Program-made: the position numbers and the translations under genes
Shown here: positions 46,530-57,123 of the stretch, in pieces
Layout of the letters: each line of letters begins with the position of its first letter
Position numbering within the stretch: position 1 is the first letter of the stretch
Notes under the pieces: generated by a model
What the model was told of the DNA's origin: nothing
Database searches by the model: none
The model's input: only the letters and a program-made list of their open reading frames with translations
From: Forficula auricularia
Lineage: Eukaryota; Arthropoda; Insecta; Dermaptera; Forficulidae
Assembly: GCA_024734495.1 (NCBI GenBank)
Contig: JALMQS010000132.1
Coordinates: 1,930,789-1,994,788 of the forward strand
DNA length: 64,000 bases
Reading direction: 5' to 3'

Positions 46530-46762
46530 CTATAGGGACCGTGCGCCAGCTAGCGACTAAAATGTAAGTTTTGGGGGATGATTTATTAAACATCCAAGAC
46601 AAAGAGACTCGCTCACGGGTCCCTAGTTTCTGTGCACTCTTTTGTCTATGATATATACTATAATACAACATTTGCCCCAATTCTTCCCAAATTATTTGAA
46701 TAAATAAACACAAGAGAGCGCTACCTTCGGCAGCCTCTATATTTAACGCACAGTCCCTATAG
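46530..46762. mobile_element. Miniature inverted-repeat element, CTATAGGGACCGTGCG ends
   Basis: CTATAGGGACCGTGCG and complement CTATAGGGACTGTGCG bound about 230 bases. The TATA flanks could be the target duplication or part of the ends, so the superfamily is left open. A 94-codon minus ORF spans it but reads through both ends, so it is not a gene. Confidence 0.7.
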
Positions 46763-48116
46763 CCAGGCGGAAATATTAAACAGGTTGCCCGCAAAATAGA
46801 CAAACATAAGTACAGATCAGATATGACCTCTACTCCTAGTTCCCGATCTTACAGGAAACCAACGTTAGTGTTTAACTTTAATTCTAGACAGTAGAAAGTT
46901 CCTGCCAGTGGAAAAATGCTTGTAAAAAACTGATTAAATTTAAGATTTTCGAGTTTCACATATTTCGCCTGAAAATGGAAAAGATCAGAAAAAATCGTTT
47001 TGTTATATGGAAAAGCTATCTAACAAAATAAACTGAAAAATTTTGTATTAATCTGGGAAAAATTTTCGTTGTTTCGCCTACTTTCTTAGTGTATCTAGTA
47101 ATAAATTTTAAAATATAATATATTAAGTATATACCTACTTATTAGATCTTTTGGATTTACATTTCATAGAGTAAGTATGTAAGTATAATTTTCATGGAGT
47201 TGTTATCCATATATTTACATTTTGATATCAAATATATCTTATTTAATTTCTTAGGTAATTTATAAAAATTGTATTAATCAATTTAAACCAGATCTATCTC
47301 TCCGCTTTGAGAGGATCTCTAATTTTAAACTAAACAAGAAACCTCTCAAAATTAAAGCTATCATATTCAATTTAATTGAATATAATTAATCAACTAAAGC
47401 TAAAATTGCTTTTACTCTCAAATATTATTTTCGAAATCATAAAGAATCAGTTAGATAACAAAAAAAAGACACTGAAAGTTTTTTTCTTTTTCTCATAATC
47501 GTTCAAAAAACAATAAGTCAAAGGAACTCTCCTTGTTCTTTTGGATAATTTATTCAATATTAATTCAACAAGTTTCCTTCTGAATGCCATTCTCGTTACC
47601 ATTAAGAATGAAAAAGAAAGAGTTGACTAAATTATTCTGAAAAATTGGAATTCACTAATTTATAAATGGTGCTGAAATAAATATTGACTGGGCTTTTGAC
47701 TCCTAGGTCGCTTGTAGAATCGACTATGGTGTGTGGGTAATATAAATATTAATAAACAATTTAAGAAAGTAAACTTATTTGATGGATGATTCAGCTTTAC
47801 ATAGCTTCTTATCTAGTATATAAGAGCAAAAAAGCTATTCAGGAGGCTTGACTTATCATATTCATTCAATGCTTAGAAATTTCATTTATATAACTATGAG
47901 AAATAAAAAGTATGTTGTCCTTCTTTAACTATATGGATTATGACTATTTGTTTGAACATTTATATGATGAAGGAAATTATATTAGAGTATTTTTAAAGAA
48001 ACAATTAGATTAAATTGAAAGTTTTTCCCGAGAGCAGCAGAATTTTTATAAATTGAAGCGGCAATAAAAACTTCTATCTTCTGCTGGAATTATAAATTTT
48101 CAATTTATTTATAACG
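46763..48116. other. AT-rich DNA, no gene seen
   Basis: Nothing with splice signals or repeat structure was recognised. Confidence 0.5.
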
Positions 48117-48152
48117 AGACTATAGTTTCGAGAGGTTTGCTCTCTTCATCAG
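48117..48152 (-). ncRNA. Hammerhead-like ribozyme motif, solo, extended stem III palindrome
   Basis: On the minus strand: CTGATGA, A, GAGAG, CAAAC loop, CTCTC, GAAACTATAGTC. Stem II is a perfect 5 bp. ACTATAGT is a perfect palindrome followed by C, as expected for a stem III that pairs between two molecules ahead of a GTC-type site. Stem I is weak (two certain pairs). Confidence 0.5.
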
Positions 48153-48735
48153 TCTATTACAAATGATTCACTGGTATTAAAATAAAAAAATAAAAATATG
48201 AGTTTCTCCTCGTTTTCTTCTTTACACCATTATATTTAAGTTTTTTTTTTTAAGAAAAATGTATATCTCATGATTAGATTGAGTAATCGTAATAATATTT
48301 GGTACACATGATTATACCATCTTTTTCTAATAAAAAAATTACATTGTAGATACATTAACAAATTTAAAAATGGGAACCATGTCAATTTTTCAAACCTTTA
48401 AATCTCAGTAATTGTTAGTTTTATCCATCTGAGATTTAAGCTAATTTTTGAAAATCTCGACATGGTATTGATGATTTAATTTCCTGCCAGATTTCATCTC
48501 CACTTAACAATCAGTGACTACGAGTATATCAATAAAAACAGAAATACCACCATAATTCAGTCTTAAAGAGCCATTTTGTTCACAATAAAAGGCTTAACAC
48601 TTTAACAAATAAAACGTAATTTGATTAACGCTATGATTTTTGAGAAATATGTTAAAGGATGAAAAAATCGATCTGGTATACTGTATTTACACTATATTTT
48701 GTATTTATAAGAGTGATGATTTAAACATATATACC
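48153..48735. other. AT-rich DNA, no feature recognised
   Basis: No gene or repeat boundary seen. Confidence 0.5.
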
Positions 48736-48858
48736 AAATTAAATTAGAGAACAGAGAAAATATTTTTTATTATAGGCAAAAGGAACAGCCGGGGTTCGAA
48801 TCCGGGATCTTCATAAAAGCCTTAGCTCCTATATCCGCTTAGCCATTGATCCCCGGAC
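48736..48858 (-). mobile_element. tRNA-derived SINE, left member of an inverted pair
   Basis: The minus strand reads GTCCGGGGATCAATGGCTAA (A box TGGCTAAGCGG), then GATTCGAACCC (B box; 48793-48803 in plus coordinates). It then runs an 80-base tail with TATAATAAAAAA to about 48736. It is too degenerate in the acceptor stem to be a functional tRNA. It is transcribed toward lower coordinates, away from its partner. Confidence 0.65.
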
Positions 48859-48949
48859 TCAAACTAATACCTATAATGTCTATATGAATTTGGAATTTAA
48901 TTTTTATTTAATCTTGTATCTTCTTTTCGTTCATTTTCTCAGCTCTGTA

Positions 48950-49058
48950 GTGGCTTGACTATATTTTTAAACTATATTTGAAGATCCCGGATTCGAACCC
49001 CGGCTGATGTATTTTTCTATAATAAAAATAATTTTCTTTGTTCTATAATTTAATTTAA
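48950..49058 (+). mobile_element. tRNA-derived SINE, right member of an inverted pair
   Basis: The plus strand has TAGTGGCTTGA (A-box-like, about 48949), GGATTCGAACCC at 48989-49000 and the same TATAATAAAAATAATTTTCT tail as its partner in inverted orientation. Between the B boxes and the tails the two copies are about 80 percent identical by eye. Head-to-head spacing is about 90 bases. Confidence 0.6.
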
Positions 49059-49552
49059 TTTATCATTGTCTTTCGACGCGGCCTCGTTGTGATTGCGCCC
49101 CGGGGTAAAGAAAAAATAATTTTCCACGTTTGGGTTTGTGATCGATTGGGAGGCGTTTGAATATAATATAGGTATACCAAATATTATTAAGATTTAACAA
49201 TTAGATTTTACGACATTGTTTATTCATTTTTGAATTAATAGTCCGGAATATTTTTGGTTACACCCTATATATGGAATAGTTAAAAAAATTAAACCTTTTC
49301 TTCTCTATTGTTGGACTATGGATTCTTAAAAAAATCGCAATTCGCAATCGTGTTATATATTTTCATAGATGTATATAATATCCAGCAGAAAACTTAATTC
49401 TACTATCACTTCAATGACCCTGAAGTGCCTTAAAAACTTTCTCTGAATTAACTTCATATTCGATTATTAATAAACCCAAAAAAACTATATTTTTAACCAT
49501 TTAACCTCCGTATGCAGAAACAGCTAAATAGTCATTTAATTGTTCATTGCAC
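49059..49552. other. AT-rich DNA, small GC patch
   Basis: 49074-49115 is a short G+C-rich patch (GACGCGGCCTCGTTGTGATT) without recognised structure. Nothing else. Confidence 0.5.
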
Positions 49553-49567
49553 AAAATTGTAAATAGT

Positions 49568-49803
49568 GAGGAGGGAGGAAGGATACCAATCGATTTGATT
49601 GGGGAATAATGGAATTTAAATAATTATCGGAAAAGAGGTTTTTTTATCTAATTAGATTTTTCCTCTTATTAAAAACACGGACTAAATATGAATAAGGACA
49701 CTCGATGGTGGAGAAGAAATCTCGAAATCGAAGCTAAAATACAAGGTATACATTAATTAATGTAAAATAATTGGTTTAATAAAATTTATAAAAAAAAAAA
49801 AAA
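49568..49803 (+). mobile_element. Poly(A) retroposon with target duplication, copy 2
   Basis: Starts GAGGAGGGAGGAAGGATACC, ends in A's after TTTAATAAAATTTAT, and is bounded by the exact 15-bp repeat AAAATTGTAAATAGT (49553-49567 and 49804-49818). From CCAATCGA onward it matches 34094-34324 almost base for base. An internal hairpin AAAAGAGG ... CCTCTT is conserved in both. The parent transcript is unidentified. Confidence 0.85.
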
Positions 49804-50284
49804 AAAATTGTAAATAGTCGTGAATTAAAATTAAATTAAGTTATTTTGAATACATATTATCTAATATGTAATATAAGTCATCATAACTAACTCCACAATG
49901 ATTAATTACTATAGACATGTTTATTGATAACCACGTGTAAATAACCTATTGTATAACAAGAGAAATTTACTAATTTACTAGATATTTGAATATGTCTTTT
50001 TGTTACATCTCTGTATATAATATCTATACGTAAAAAGATAATGTAATATATTGAGAATTCTTGCTCTAAACAAAAAATATCGAGAAATTTGCTCTATAGT
50101 CCTTTCAAAACTTTTGATATTATTTACATCAGAGAATATAACGAAGTTTTGGAAACTAATAGTATCGTCATGTATATTTCCTTCAACTATTAAAACAATG
50201 ATTTCCCAAATAAAAAAATCCCATTGTATCCCGATTTAATGCTCGCTTATCACTAACATTAATTTGTTCTATAAGAATCTAGAG

Positions 50285-50340
50285 CAGCGGTCGCCAACCC
50301 GGTTACTCACGGGGTAATTTTTGGTAGCTCGCTAGCAATT
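50285..50340. mobile_element. Left end of a hAT-like element (fragment)
   Basis: CAGCGGTCGCCAACCCGG following ATCTAGAG resembles a hAT terminus and its preferred CTCTAGAG-type target. No matching right end was found. A second CAGCGGTC after CTCTAGAA lies at 51205 in the same orientation, so this may be a truncated or rearranged copy. Confidence 0.5.
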
Positions 50341-50658
50341 TTTGTAAATATTTAAAAAAGAAGTTGAAAGGATAAATTATTTATAATAAGGAATGTTTAT
50401 TCTAAAATACTTACATAAAAATAAATATATTAAAACTACGTTTTTTTAACTTTTCTTGTTTTCAGTGTTTTATAAGGTAATTTTAAAAATTATTTAATTA
50501 TTAAATAGAAATTTTTTCAAATATTAAGGAAAGGAAAGGAAAGCGAATGTCTAGTTTCTCGTTAAACTTTCAGACTTTTCAAATTATTAAATTTAAAATT
50601 CACATTTTAAATATTAAACATTTTTTATAGACTTAAAAATTATTGTATTTTTGTGTAC
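50341..50658. other. AT-rich DNA, probably the decayed body of the 50285 element
   Basis: No internal landmark was recognised. Confidence 0.35.
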
Positions 50659-51178
50659 TAGTGTCGGGCGGTCCATGTGGATGTTGTAAATGGTGCGGGA
50701 CATCCCTAAAATTTCAAACATTTAGAGTACTTTTATAAATATATAAAGTCGACTTCAAAATTTTAGGAGGATCTTTGAATTTTCAAATTATTATCCGTTA
50801 TTTCAAATACTTCTATAAAAAACATTTTTTTTGTTTTGAAAAGTATGGATAATGGTTCTCGAAATGAAATAAAATTGTTACATAGATTCAAGGGGCAATT
50901 AAAATGAATGATATTCTCGAAAAGGGTGCGGGTAGAAGGTTTGATGCCTGGTAGGTATATCTTCCAGTTCAAGCATATGTTAAAGACAAGTTCAGACGAG
51001 TTTTACTCAAATAAAAATTGTTTTCGTTGAGAAACTATTAAAAGAGAAATAATAAAAAAAAAGAATTAAATAAAGATGATTCGAGAATTTTTGGACTAAT
51101 CCATCCATTTCTAAGAACTCTTAAAAAATAAGATCGGAAATAACTAAGAGTGCTATAGACAAGTTAGTAGCTTAAGAA
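50659..51178. mobile_element. hAT-like element A family, copy B (truncated)
   Basis: Starts TAGTGTCGGGCGGTCC and follows the complement of 39239-40069 through GACTTCAAAATTTTAGGAGG, AAAATGAATGAT and GATGATTCGAGAATTTTTGG. It stops near 51178, so one end is missing. Non-coding. Confidence 0.75.
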
Positions 51179-51233
51179 ATAAAATTTATATTGACTCTCT
51201 AGAACAGCGGTCTAATTCTATTGCTATAAGCAA

Positions 51234-51297
51234 CCCTAGTAGCACAATGTTTCAAATTATATAGTAACTATATAGTGCCTATATAGATTCTCGATCA
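51234..51297 (+). repeat. Solo end of the 363-983 element family
   Basis: CCCTAGTAGCACAATGTTTC and the following TATATAGTAACTATATAG match the terminus and palindromic units of the 363-983 element. No opposite end is visible. Confidence 0.65.
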
Positions 51298-51980
51298 ATG
51301 TAAATTTTATTTTCAACTTATATATAGTATAAGAGAGTCAATTTCATCACATTTAAGCAGTATAGGTAAAGATTTAACTATACTTAATATATTATAATTA
51401 TTTTTATTACAAATGGTTCAAAGCTCATAGTATGTCAATTGGTAAATAGAAAAAGGCAATATAATAATAATAAGAATAATACAACGAATAAATTTATAAC
51501 TTTTCAAACAAAAATGAAAGTACAAATTCGAATTAAAAGTATATTTATACTATTAAAATTGTTAGATATACCATGTCAATTAAAAGTAAAATTAAATAAA
51601 ATTCTCTAGGGAACCAATGAAATTGTATTCATAAATGAACAGTAACGGAAATAAATGTGTCTGAATTATAATTCATAATAGAGAAAATTTCAATTGTACA
51701 GCGTTACGTACTATAATAAAAATTATATATGTATGCACAAGGCCATCTAGTAAGAACCCAAGTAAACCAGTCAAACCAAAAGCGATTATATAATATAAAT
51801 ATATAGGTATATATTTCAATTTTAATATTTATTTGAATATATATATGAACTAATTTATTGATTTTATTTTATATTTATTATTTATTAGCACATTGACCTA
51901 CCTGGTGCTTCGCTCGGTCAAAAATATTAATATTAAATAAATGTAAATTTAACAATAAAAATTAAATCTATTTTTTTTTC
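51298..51980. other. AT-rich DNA, no feature recognised
   Basis: Mostly A/T-rich low-complexity sequence with ATATAT tracts. Confidence 0.5.
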
Positions 51981-51992
51981 AAAGTTTTGAGT

Positions 51993-52177
51993 GGGGGTCG
52001 GGTAGGCTAGGCGGTAGCATGACAGCGAGCTAATCAGGGGACCCGGGTTCGAATCCGACTCGAGGCATCCAGCTAAAATCTGACCCCGGGAGTAGAGACA
52101 AATTTGAAAAATAAATATATAGTATCGTAAAGTGGCTTATGGCTAAAAAGGCCGAAAAGCCCAAAAAAAAAAAAAAA
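51993..52177 (+). mobile_element. tRNA-derived SINE family 1, with target duplication
   Basis: Begins GGGGGTCGGGTAGGC (A-box region), has a perfect B box GGTTCGAATCC at 52046-52056, and ends AAAAAGGCCGAAAAGCCC plus A's. The exact 12-bp duplication AAAGTTTTGAGT flanks it (51981-51992 and 52178-52189). RNA polymerase III boxes imply self-promoted transcription. Retroposition would need a LINE enzyme. The AAGGCCGAAA near its 3' end is shared with the LINE at about 22992. Confidence 0.85.
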
Positions 52178-52189
52178 AAAGTTTTGAGT

Positions 52190-52685
52190 ATTAAATTAAG
52201 GATAAAACTTTCATTTTGGAGTTTCAATAAATTTAATTTTTTTGACTCCCTCATTTCGGGGGTTTCAATGAATTACTAACATACTCTTACAAATAAAGTT
52301 CTCTTCCATACTTAATTTAAACTCTCTGATTCCTGGATTTAGTCATTAAAAATAAATCTAATTTTTTGAGAACTCGCACTATATAATCAAGCTTCCTAAA
52401 GAACATTAACACACCATTTTAACTAAAGGTCCGGCTACGTTTCAGCTCTCTTCTTTTTCGAGGCTGGCGTTTAATAATATGCAAGAACTTTCTCAGCCAT
52501 TAATTTAAATAAGAGCCTATCTCCAAGTTAAATTGTTAACTTTTTAGATTATCCGAAATTGGGGAATTAATAATCTTAATTTTTTCGAAAACAGTTCATT
52601 GGGTTCATTTCGAGCATTTATTTTTGAACGAATTTAATACTAAGGCCTCCTGGGCGTATCAAGTAGTGAATCGTCCCCCACTTAC
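52190..52685. other. AT-rich DNA, no feature recognised
   Basis: A G+C-richer patch at 52430-52500 has no splice-flanked frame. Confidence 0.5.
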
Positions 52686-52810
52686 CGATTTCCACTGTCG
52701 GCAGGCCTCTTGTTAGCCTCCCCTTAGCTAATCCCCTTCCATCCAGCCAACCCTATCCTTCCCCCTGGACGCACCTTCGATCATCATTTACCTCGCCAAC
52801 ATTATATATA
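52686..52810 (-). promoter_or_regulatory. Possible minus-strand promoter and non-coding first exon
   Basis: On the minus strand a TATATATAAT box (52802-52810) precedes G-rich sequence that ends at a perfect donor, ATCG|GTAAGT (exon end at 52686). The purine-rich stretch just upstream of the box (GAAGAAGAGTGAG) could be a GAGA-type promoter region. The putative leader has only short upstream ORFs. The signals are individually good, but no coding exon links to them. Confidence 0.25.
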
Positions 52811-53872
52811 CATGCCCTCTGGACTCACTCTTCTTCCCCTAACTCTGATCACCCTCCGAATCTCACCAACCCGGGTAAAGGATTAATTCTTTTTCTATTG
52901 ATATATGTACTTTGTATTGATAGTGTACAAAATGTGGTTGAGTTTGGTCCAAAGTTCTAGAATTTTCATTTTTTTTCACCCCCCCCTCCCCCCCTATTTC
53001 AAGTCAATAAAGGTAAAATTTAAGTTTATAGGAATTCGAAATTATAGAAGACAATTTGGAACATAAAGAGGCCGAGCCGAAGGCGGTCATTCAGATAGTT
53101 ATGACTAAATAAAATTTTAACTCACTAGCCTATCGGGAATTTTCGGTTTAATTACCTCAAAAACATAACTTTTTATTTATTTTCGTATTTAATGGCTATC
53201 TATTTGAATGTCAAAAAATTTATAAAAACTATGAAAGATTTTAATATTATTAAGTAATAAAAATGTTATTAAAACCTTACAAATAGAAAATGACTGATAA
53301 ATAGGAGGAAGCTAGAATCTCTGAACTCAGGAGTGAAGTTAGCAGGGAACGTGGCTAGAGAGACTGCTACTGGGTGCGGTGTTGTATAACGAACTCAAGG
53401 GTGGCTCTTCAAAAGAGCTGTCACGCCAATGAGGAGGAGGATAAGTTTGAATAAAAGATAAACAATTTATAGAAGAGAGCTACAACTACGCTCCAGGCGA
53501 TAATTACACTTTGCGAGCGCTACTCATGTCTTATTTCAGTCTTGATGACTAATTATTAAACTATCGAATATATCAACGCACGTTTTATTAAAAACTAGGT
53601 TTTAACACAAATTCTAATTTTCACAATTTTTACTCGAAACTTTGATAAAATAGCAGATACGTCTGAATAGAATACCCAGGGCCTTCACCTGGAATTTGAA
53701 GTTAACACGATTATAGCGTTATTTGTTTTGTTTTGTTTTTTTGAAAATGAATCCTTACACTTTGATATCATTAAAATTATAAAATTCCTATCTTTTACTT
53801 GTAGGTATTTATATGTAGTGACGTTTATTGGGTGAGGAGAGGGTTTGAAAGAAATTAAAAATAAAACTTAGT
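52811..53872. other. Mixed sequence, possible LINE scrap, no gene called
   Basis: 52925-52985 repeats the GGTTGAGTTTGGTCCAAAG phrase of the 23914 foldback, followed by C-runs. 53310-53450 is G+C-richer and holds short open frames ending near GAGGAGGAGGATAAG. It looks like a retroelement 3' region, but no motif is diagnostic. Confidence 0.35.
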
Positions 53873-54103
53873 ATTAAGTGGATATCGATGAGGTAGTCCA
53901 AAAAAAGAAGATAATTTACACTATCTTTTTATTCATAAAACCGACCTTTCGGAGGCTATTCCATCCTTCTTCAAGGTTTTGAAAAGTCAGTGAAAAAACC
54001 CTGAAGAAGGGGGAATAGCCTGCGAAACGTCTGTTTTATGAATAAAAATATAGTATAAATTATCTTCTTCTTTTTTGGACTACCTCATCGATATCCACTT
54101 AAT
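53873..54103. repeat. Foldback family P, copy 3 (internally deleted)
   Basis: It has the same outer ends as 13949-14319 and 15021-15422 (ATTAAGTGGATATCGATGAGG) but lacks the central CAGCAGAATTATAA region. The two arms therefore meet almost directly after AAAAGTCAGTGAAAA. Both arms keep a hammerhead-like motif. Confidence 0.85.
54001..54031 (+). ncRNA. Hammerhead-like ribozyme motif, foldback P copy 3
   Basis: CTGAAGA, A, GGGGG, loop, CCTGC, GAAACGTC. Stem II has decayed by one mismatch. The left-arm partner at 53943-53974 (minus) reads GAAAGGTC, which breaks the ACGT palindrome. Probably inactive. Confidence 0.45.
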
Positions 54104-54212
54104 TCACTTATCAGTCCGCCTCCAAAAATTACTCCAATCTTAATACTTAGTAGGTATATTAATTAAATTGTTATGAAAAAAAATATAAACCAAAACTACT
54201 TATAAAATTTTA

Positions 54213-54380
54213 GGTTACTTCTAAGTTACGAGGAATGCTTTGACCGAGAGAAATGGCGTATAGGCTGGGAGAAACGGCTTAATGAGCTGTAATCCGGAAC
54301 CGAGACTGGCCGATGTATGTATTAAATTTTAAAAATATATTTATTAAGATTATAATAAAGTTCTAAAAAAGAAAAAAAAA
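54213..54380 (+). pseudogene. Possible 3' end of a 5'-truncated LINE
   Basis: A short frame reading YEECFDREKWRIGWEKRL then NEL-stop is followed by about 90 bases with TATAATAAAG and an A-rich tail. The charged DREKWR stretch near a C-terminus, a short 3' untranslated region, AATAAA and A-tail fit a retroposed end. The clade cannot be assigned, and a processed host pseudogene is an alternative. Confidence 0.4.
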
Positions 54381-54595
54381 CTATTCGATTGATTATGCTC
54401 AATGAAAAATGTTGGGGTGGTGCAAAACATAATTGATTATAATTAAGCTGAAGTGCAACTTTTTAACATCTAAAACTGATTTATTAATAATAAAGATCAT
54501 TTCCTCTTTGAAATTTAATTTTATAATAGATTTTATTGATTAAATTTTATTATTATAATTAGTTGTTTGGGGTTAAGAGATGTTTCAGGAAATAC

Positions 54596-55231
54596 AGGGT
54601 GGGGCATAAGGATCTACCACATTTTGAAGAGGTACAAAAAAATGAAAAAATTTAACTAGAAAAAAAAACTGAATATATTTTTGAAAATAAAATAAAATAT
54701 ATATTTTTTTAATGTATTTTAATCATTATATCAGGAAAAAATGGGCAGGGGGTCAAAAATAAAAATTTTATCCCTTTCGACCAAACTCAGCCAAATTTTG
54801 TATACATATTATGTGGACCCCCAGAAGGCTAGAAATGCAAAAACTAACCGCCCAAAAGGAGGGGAGGTCAAAAATGAAAATTCTAGCCCTTTCGACCAAA
54901 CTCAACCAAATTTTGTATACCTACATAGTTTGGTCGAAAGGGCTAGAATTTTAATTTTTGACTGTCCCCCATTTTGGGTGGTTATTTTTTGCATTTCTAG
55001 CCTTCTGGAGTCTACAGAATATGTAAACAAAATTTGGTTGAGTTTGTTCAAGAAGGACTAGAATTTTCATTTTTGACCCATCCCCCTTTTTTTTGTCTGA
55101 TACAATGTTTAAAATTTATTTTAAAAAAGTGTATTTAATGTTTTTTTCAAAAATGTATTCTGTTTTTTTCTAGTTAAATTTTTTCATTTTTATACCTCTT
55201 CAAAATGTGGTAGATCTTTATGCCCCACCCT
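54596..55231. repeat. Large foldback with GGGTGGGGCATAAGGATCTA ends
   Basis: AGGGTGGGGCATAAGGATC and its complement bound a structure of about 636 bases. The arms continue through CACATTTTGAAGAGGTA and a GACCAAACTCAACCAAATTT repeat that is itself present three times. The core phrases TTTGTATACATA and CCCCCAGAAGGCTAGAAATG recur at 4610 and 26284. A 106-codon ORF across it (54741-55061) is repeat sequence, not a gene. Confidence 0.8.
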
Positions 55232-56597
55232 CTATAGTTAGGGGCTTGGAATTCAAACAATCCAACTCAAAAGTATGAATTGATGGATTCGCCATGTAAT
55301 GAGCCTGAGAACTACTACTCTATACTTTCCGAATCCATTCATTTTGAATAAAATTTTAAATAAAAAAGTTTCGAGCTTCGACCTCGTTAGCTTAGAATTA
55401 TAAATCCAGTTCCGCTTCCATAAGCAGATGATATGCCATATTATTATTTTTTCTATATTATAATTATGAAGATTCGAAATTCTTTGTAATTATTTGTATT
55501 TGTAGAATGATCTTTATACAATTATTTGAGAGATTTACAATAAATCATTGCATCACTTATAAAACGAACAATAATTTTAACTTTTTTTTAAACTTTATCT
55601 TCGTGATAAATTTTTTTCTCGTTTCGTTAATATATTCATTAATATGACTCTCGAGGGATTTTGTCCATTAGAAAAAGGCCTGGTCGTTGGGAATTTCTAT
55701 TCCGTCAAAATCTCGAAAATCATATTTCAAAAATTCCATCAACTCATGGGAGTACTAAATGCATTTGCAAGATCGATTTATGGGAAATGAACAATTTAAA
55801 AAGGCATAGATAATTTCCGTTATTCTTTTTAGTTCTATAAAAGTATTTTAAATAAATAGTACCAAAAGTAAAATAAAGTAATACACTGCTTAATACAATA
55901 ATGTCTTGTGAAGTGATCAAAAATTTATAGTTAAAAATGTTTCTTGGGGATTTTAGCATTTTTATGGGATTTTTTGTATTTGAGAGAAATCATGACATCT
56001 GGTTTCTCATTATTACCCCATGTTTTTGCTTGATATTTATCCTCATCGCCATTTATAATCCAGAGTACACATAATCTTTTGGCTTACTTAAAATGTGTAG
56101 GTGATAAAAAATATATTGAATTGGTTTTTGAATGATTTAAAATTATGGAATTAGAATCTACAAAATCATGTCTAAATTTGTATTCATTGAGTTCTACATT
56201 AATGCAATTAAACATTTAATTAAGTATTTATTCAATTTATTTCATGTCATTTTTAAAATATTTTTTTTCAAATATATCACTTGATTAAAAAATTCGAAAT
56301 GTTCAGCGTACCAGAATAAATGATGCTGTCATAAAATATGCTAACAGATTTTGTTATCGATGAAAGAAAATAACTAAAGTATCTACATTCTACAGGTACA
56401 CCACGAGGGTCTATATCAATGTATTAATAAATAATTAATAATAATATAATAATAATGTATTAATAAATAATTAAAAATAAATAAAGTACTAAACACGAAA
56501 ACAAAAAGAATCTTTAACAGGAGAAAGGCTGAAATGTTGCCTCTAGCAAAACCGGCGATTGCTAGAGGCAACAGCCAATCATACTGAAGGTATTATA
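55232..56597. other. AT-rich DNA, no gene seen
   Basis: A short inverted pair (TTGCCTCTAGCAAAACCGG / CCGGCGATTGCTAGAGGCAA) forms a compact hairpin near 56537-56572. Nothing else was recognised. Confidence 0.45.
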
Positions 56598-56605
56598 TGG
56601 TACAT

Positions 56606-56761
56606 CGAGGGGTAAACCGCGATTGGAATTAGGTGTACACCGTCTTTGGGATTACTTTGAAATTCATTAGATAATCTATTGTCATCTATTGTCTTCTACT
56701 TGGAAATGAAAGTGGAAGTGGAAGTAGGTGTACAGGATTTTAGGTCGCGGTTCACCCCTCT
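56606..56761. mobile_element. hAT-like miniature element, second copy of the 5135 family
   Basis: The ends CGAGGGGTAAACCGCGA and (complement) AGAGGGGTGAACCGCGACC with inner GGTGTACA blocks match 5135-5299. The 8-bp duplications TGGTACAT and TGATACAT differ at one base. Non-coding. Confidence 0.85.
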
Positions 56762-56835
56762 TGATACATTAAATTCCTTCATTCGGTTTCGCCCTTACAA
56801 TACCATGGAACAAATTGTTAAATAATACCATCCCA

Positions 56836-56933
56836 GATAGCACGCTCGATTAAAAATATGTCTTATTTAGCTCTTATTAGGTCTTTAAGATGTTTAGTGT
56901 TTAGAAAATATCTTTAAGAACGAGCGTGCTATC
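56836..56933. mobile_element. Very short inverted-repeat element
   Basis: GATAGCACGCTCG at the left and its exact complement CGAGCGTGCTATC at the right bound 98 bases of AT-rich sequence that is itself partly symmetrical (AAATATGTCTTA / TAAAGATATTTT). Flanks AC/ATG leave the duplication unclear. Confidence 0.65.
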
Positions 56934-56981
56934 ATGGATTATAAATAATTTTTTACTAGTGACGTCAAGAACTTTTATGAG

Positions 56982-57123
56982 AGCGTTCAAGTATTACATA
57001 ACATAGGGAAGGGGGGCTATTAAATTTGTTATGATAGGGCTGGTTATTCGTTATGAAGTGTTACATTTGGGGGGAGGTGGGTCAAAAAAGTCCCAAAACG
57101 CATTACGTAATACTTGAATGTTC
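56982..57123. mobile_element. Short inverted-repeat element, TTCAAGTATTACGTAA ends
   Basis: AGCGTTCAAGTATTACATAA and (complement) GGAACATTCAAGTATTACGTAA bound about 142 bases with a G-rich strand bias inside (GGGAAGGGGGG, GGGGGGAGGTGGG). No coding capacity; superfamily uncertain. Confidence 0.7.

Noticed and set aside
48793..49000. Possible true tRNA genes, from two good B boxes
   Set aside because: Acceptor stems do not pair, both copies have shared AT-rich tails and lie in an inverted pair. They are SINEs.
54741..55061. 106-codon ORF with internal repetition
   Set aside because: The repetition is the nucleotide repeat of the large foldback, not a protein repeat.
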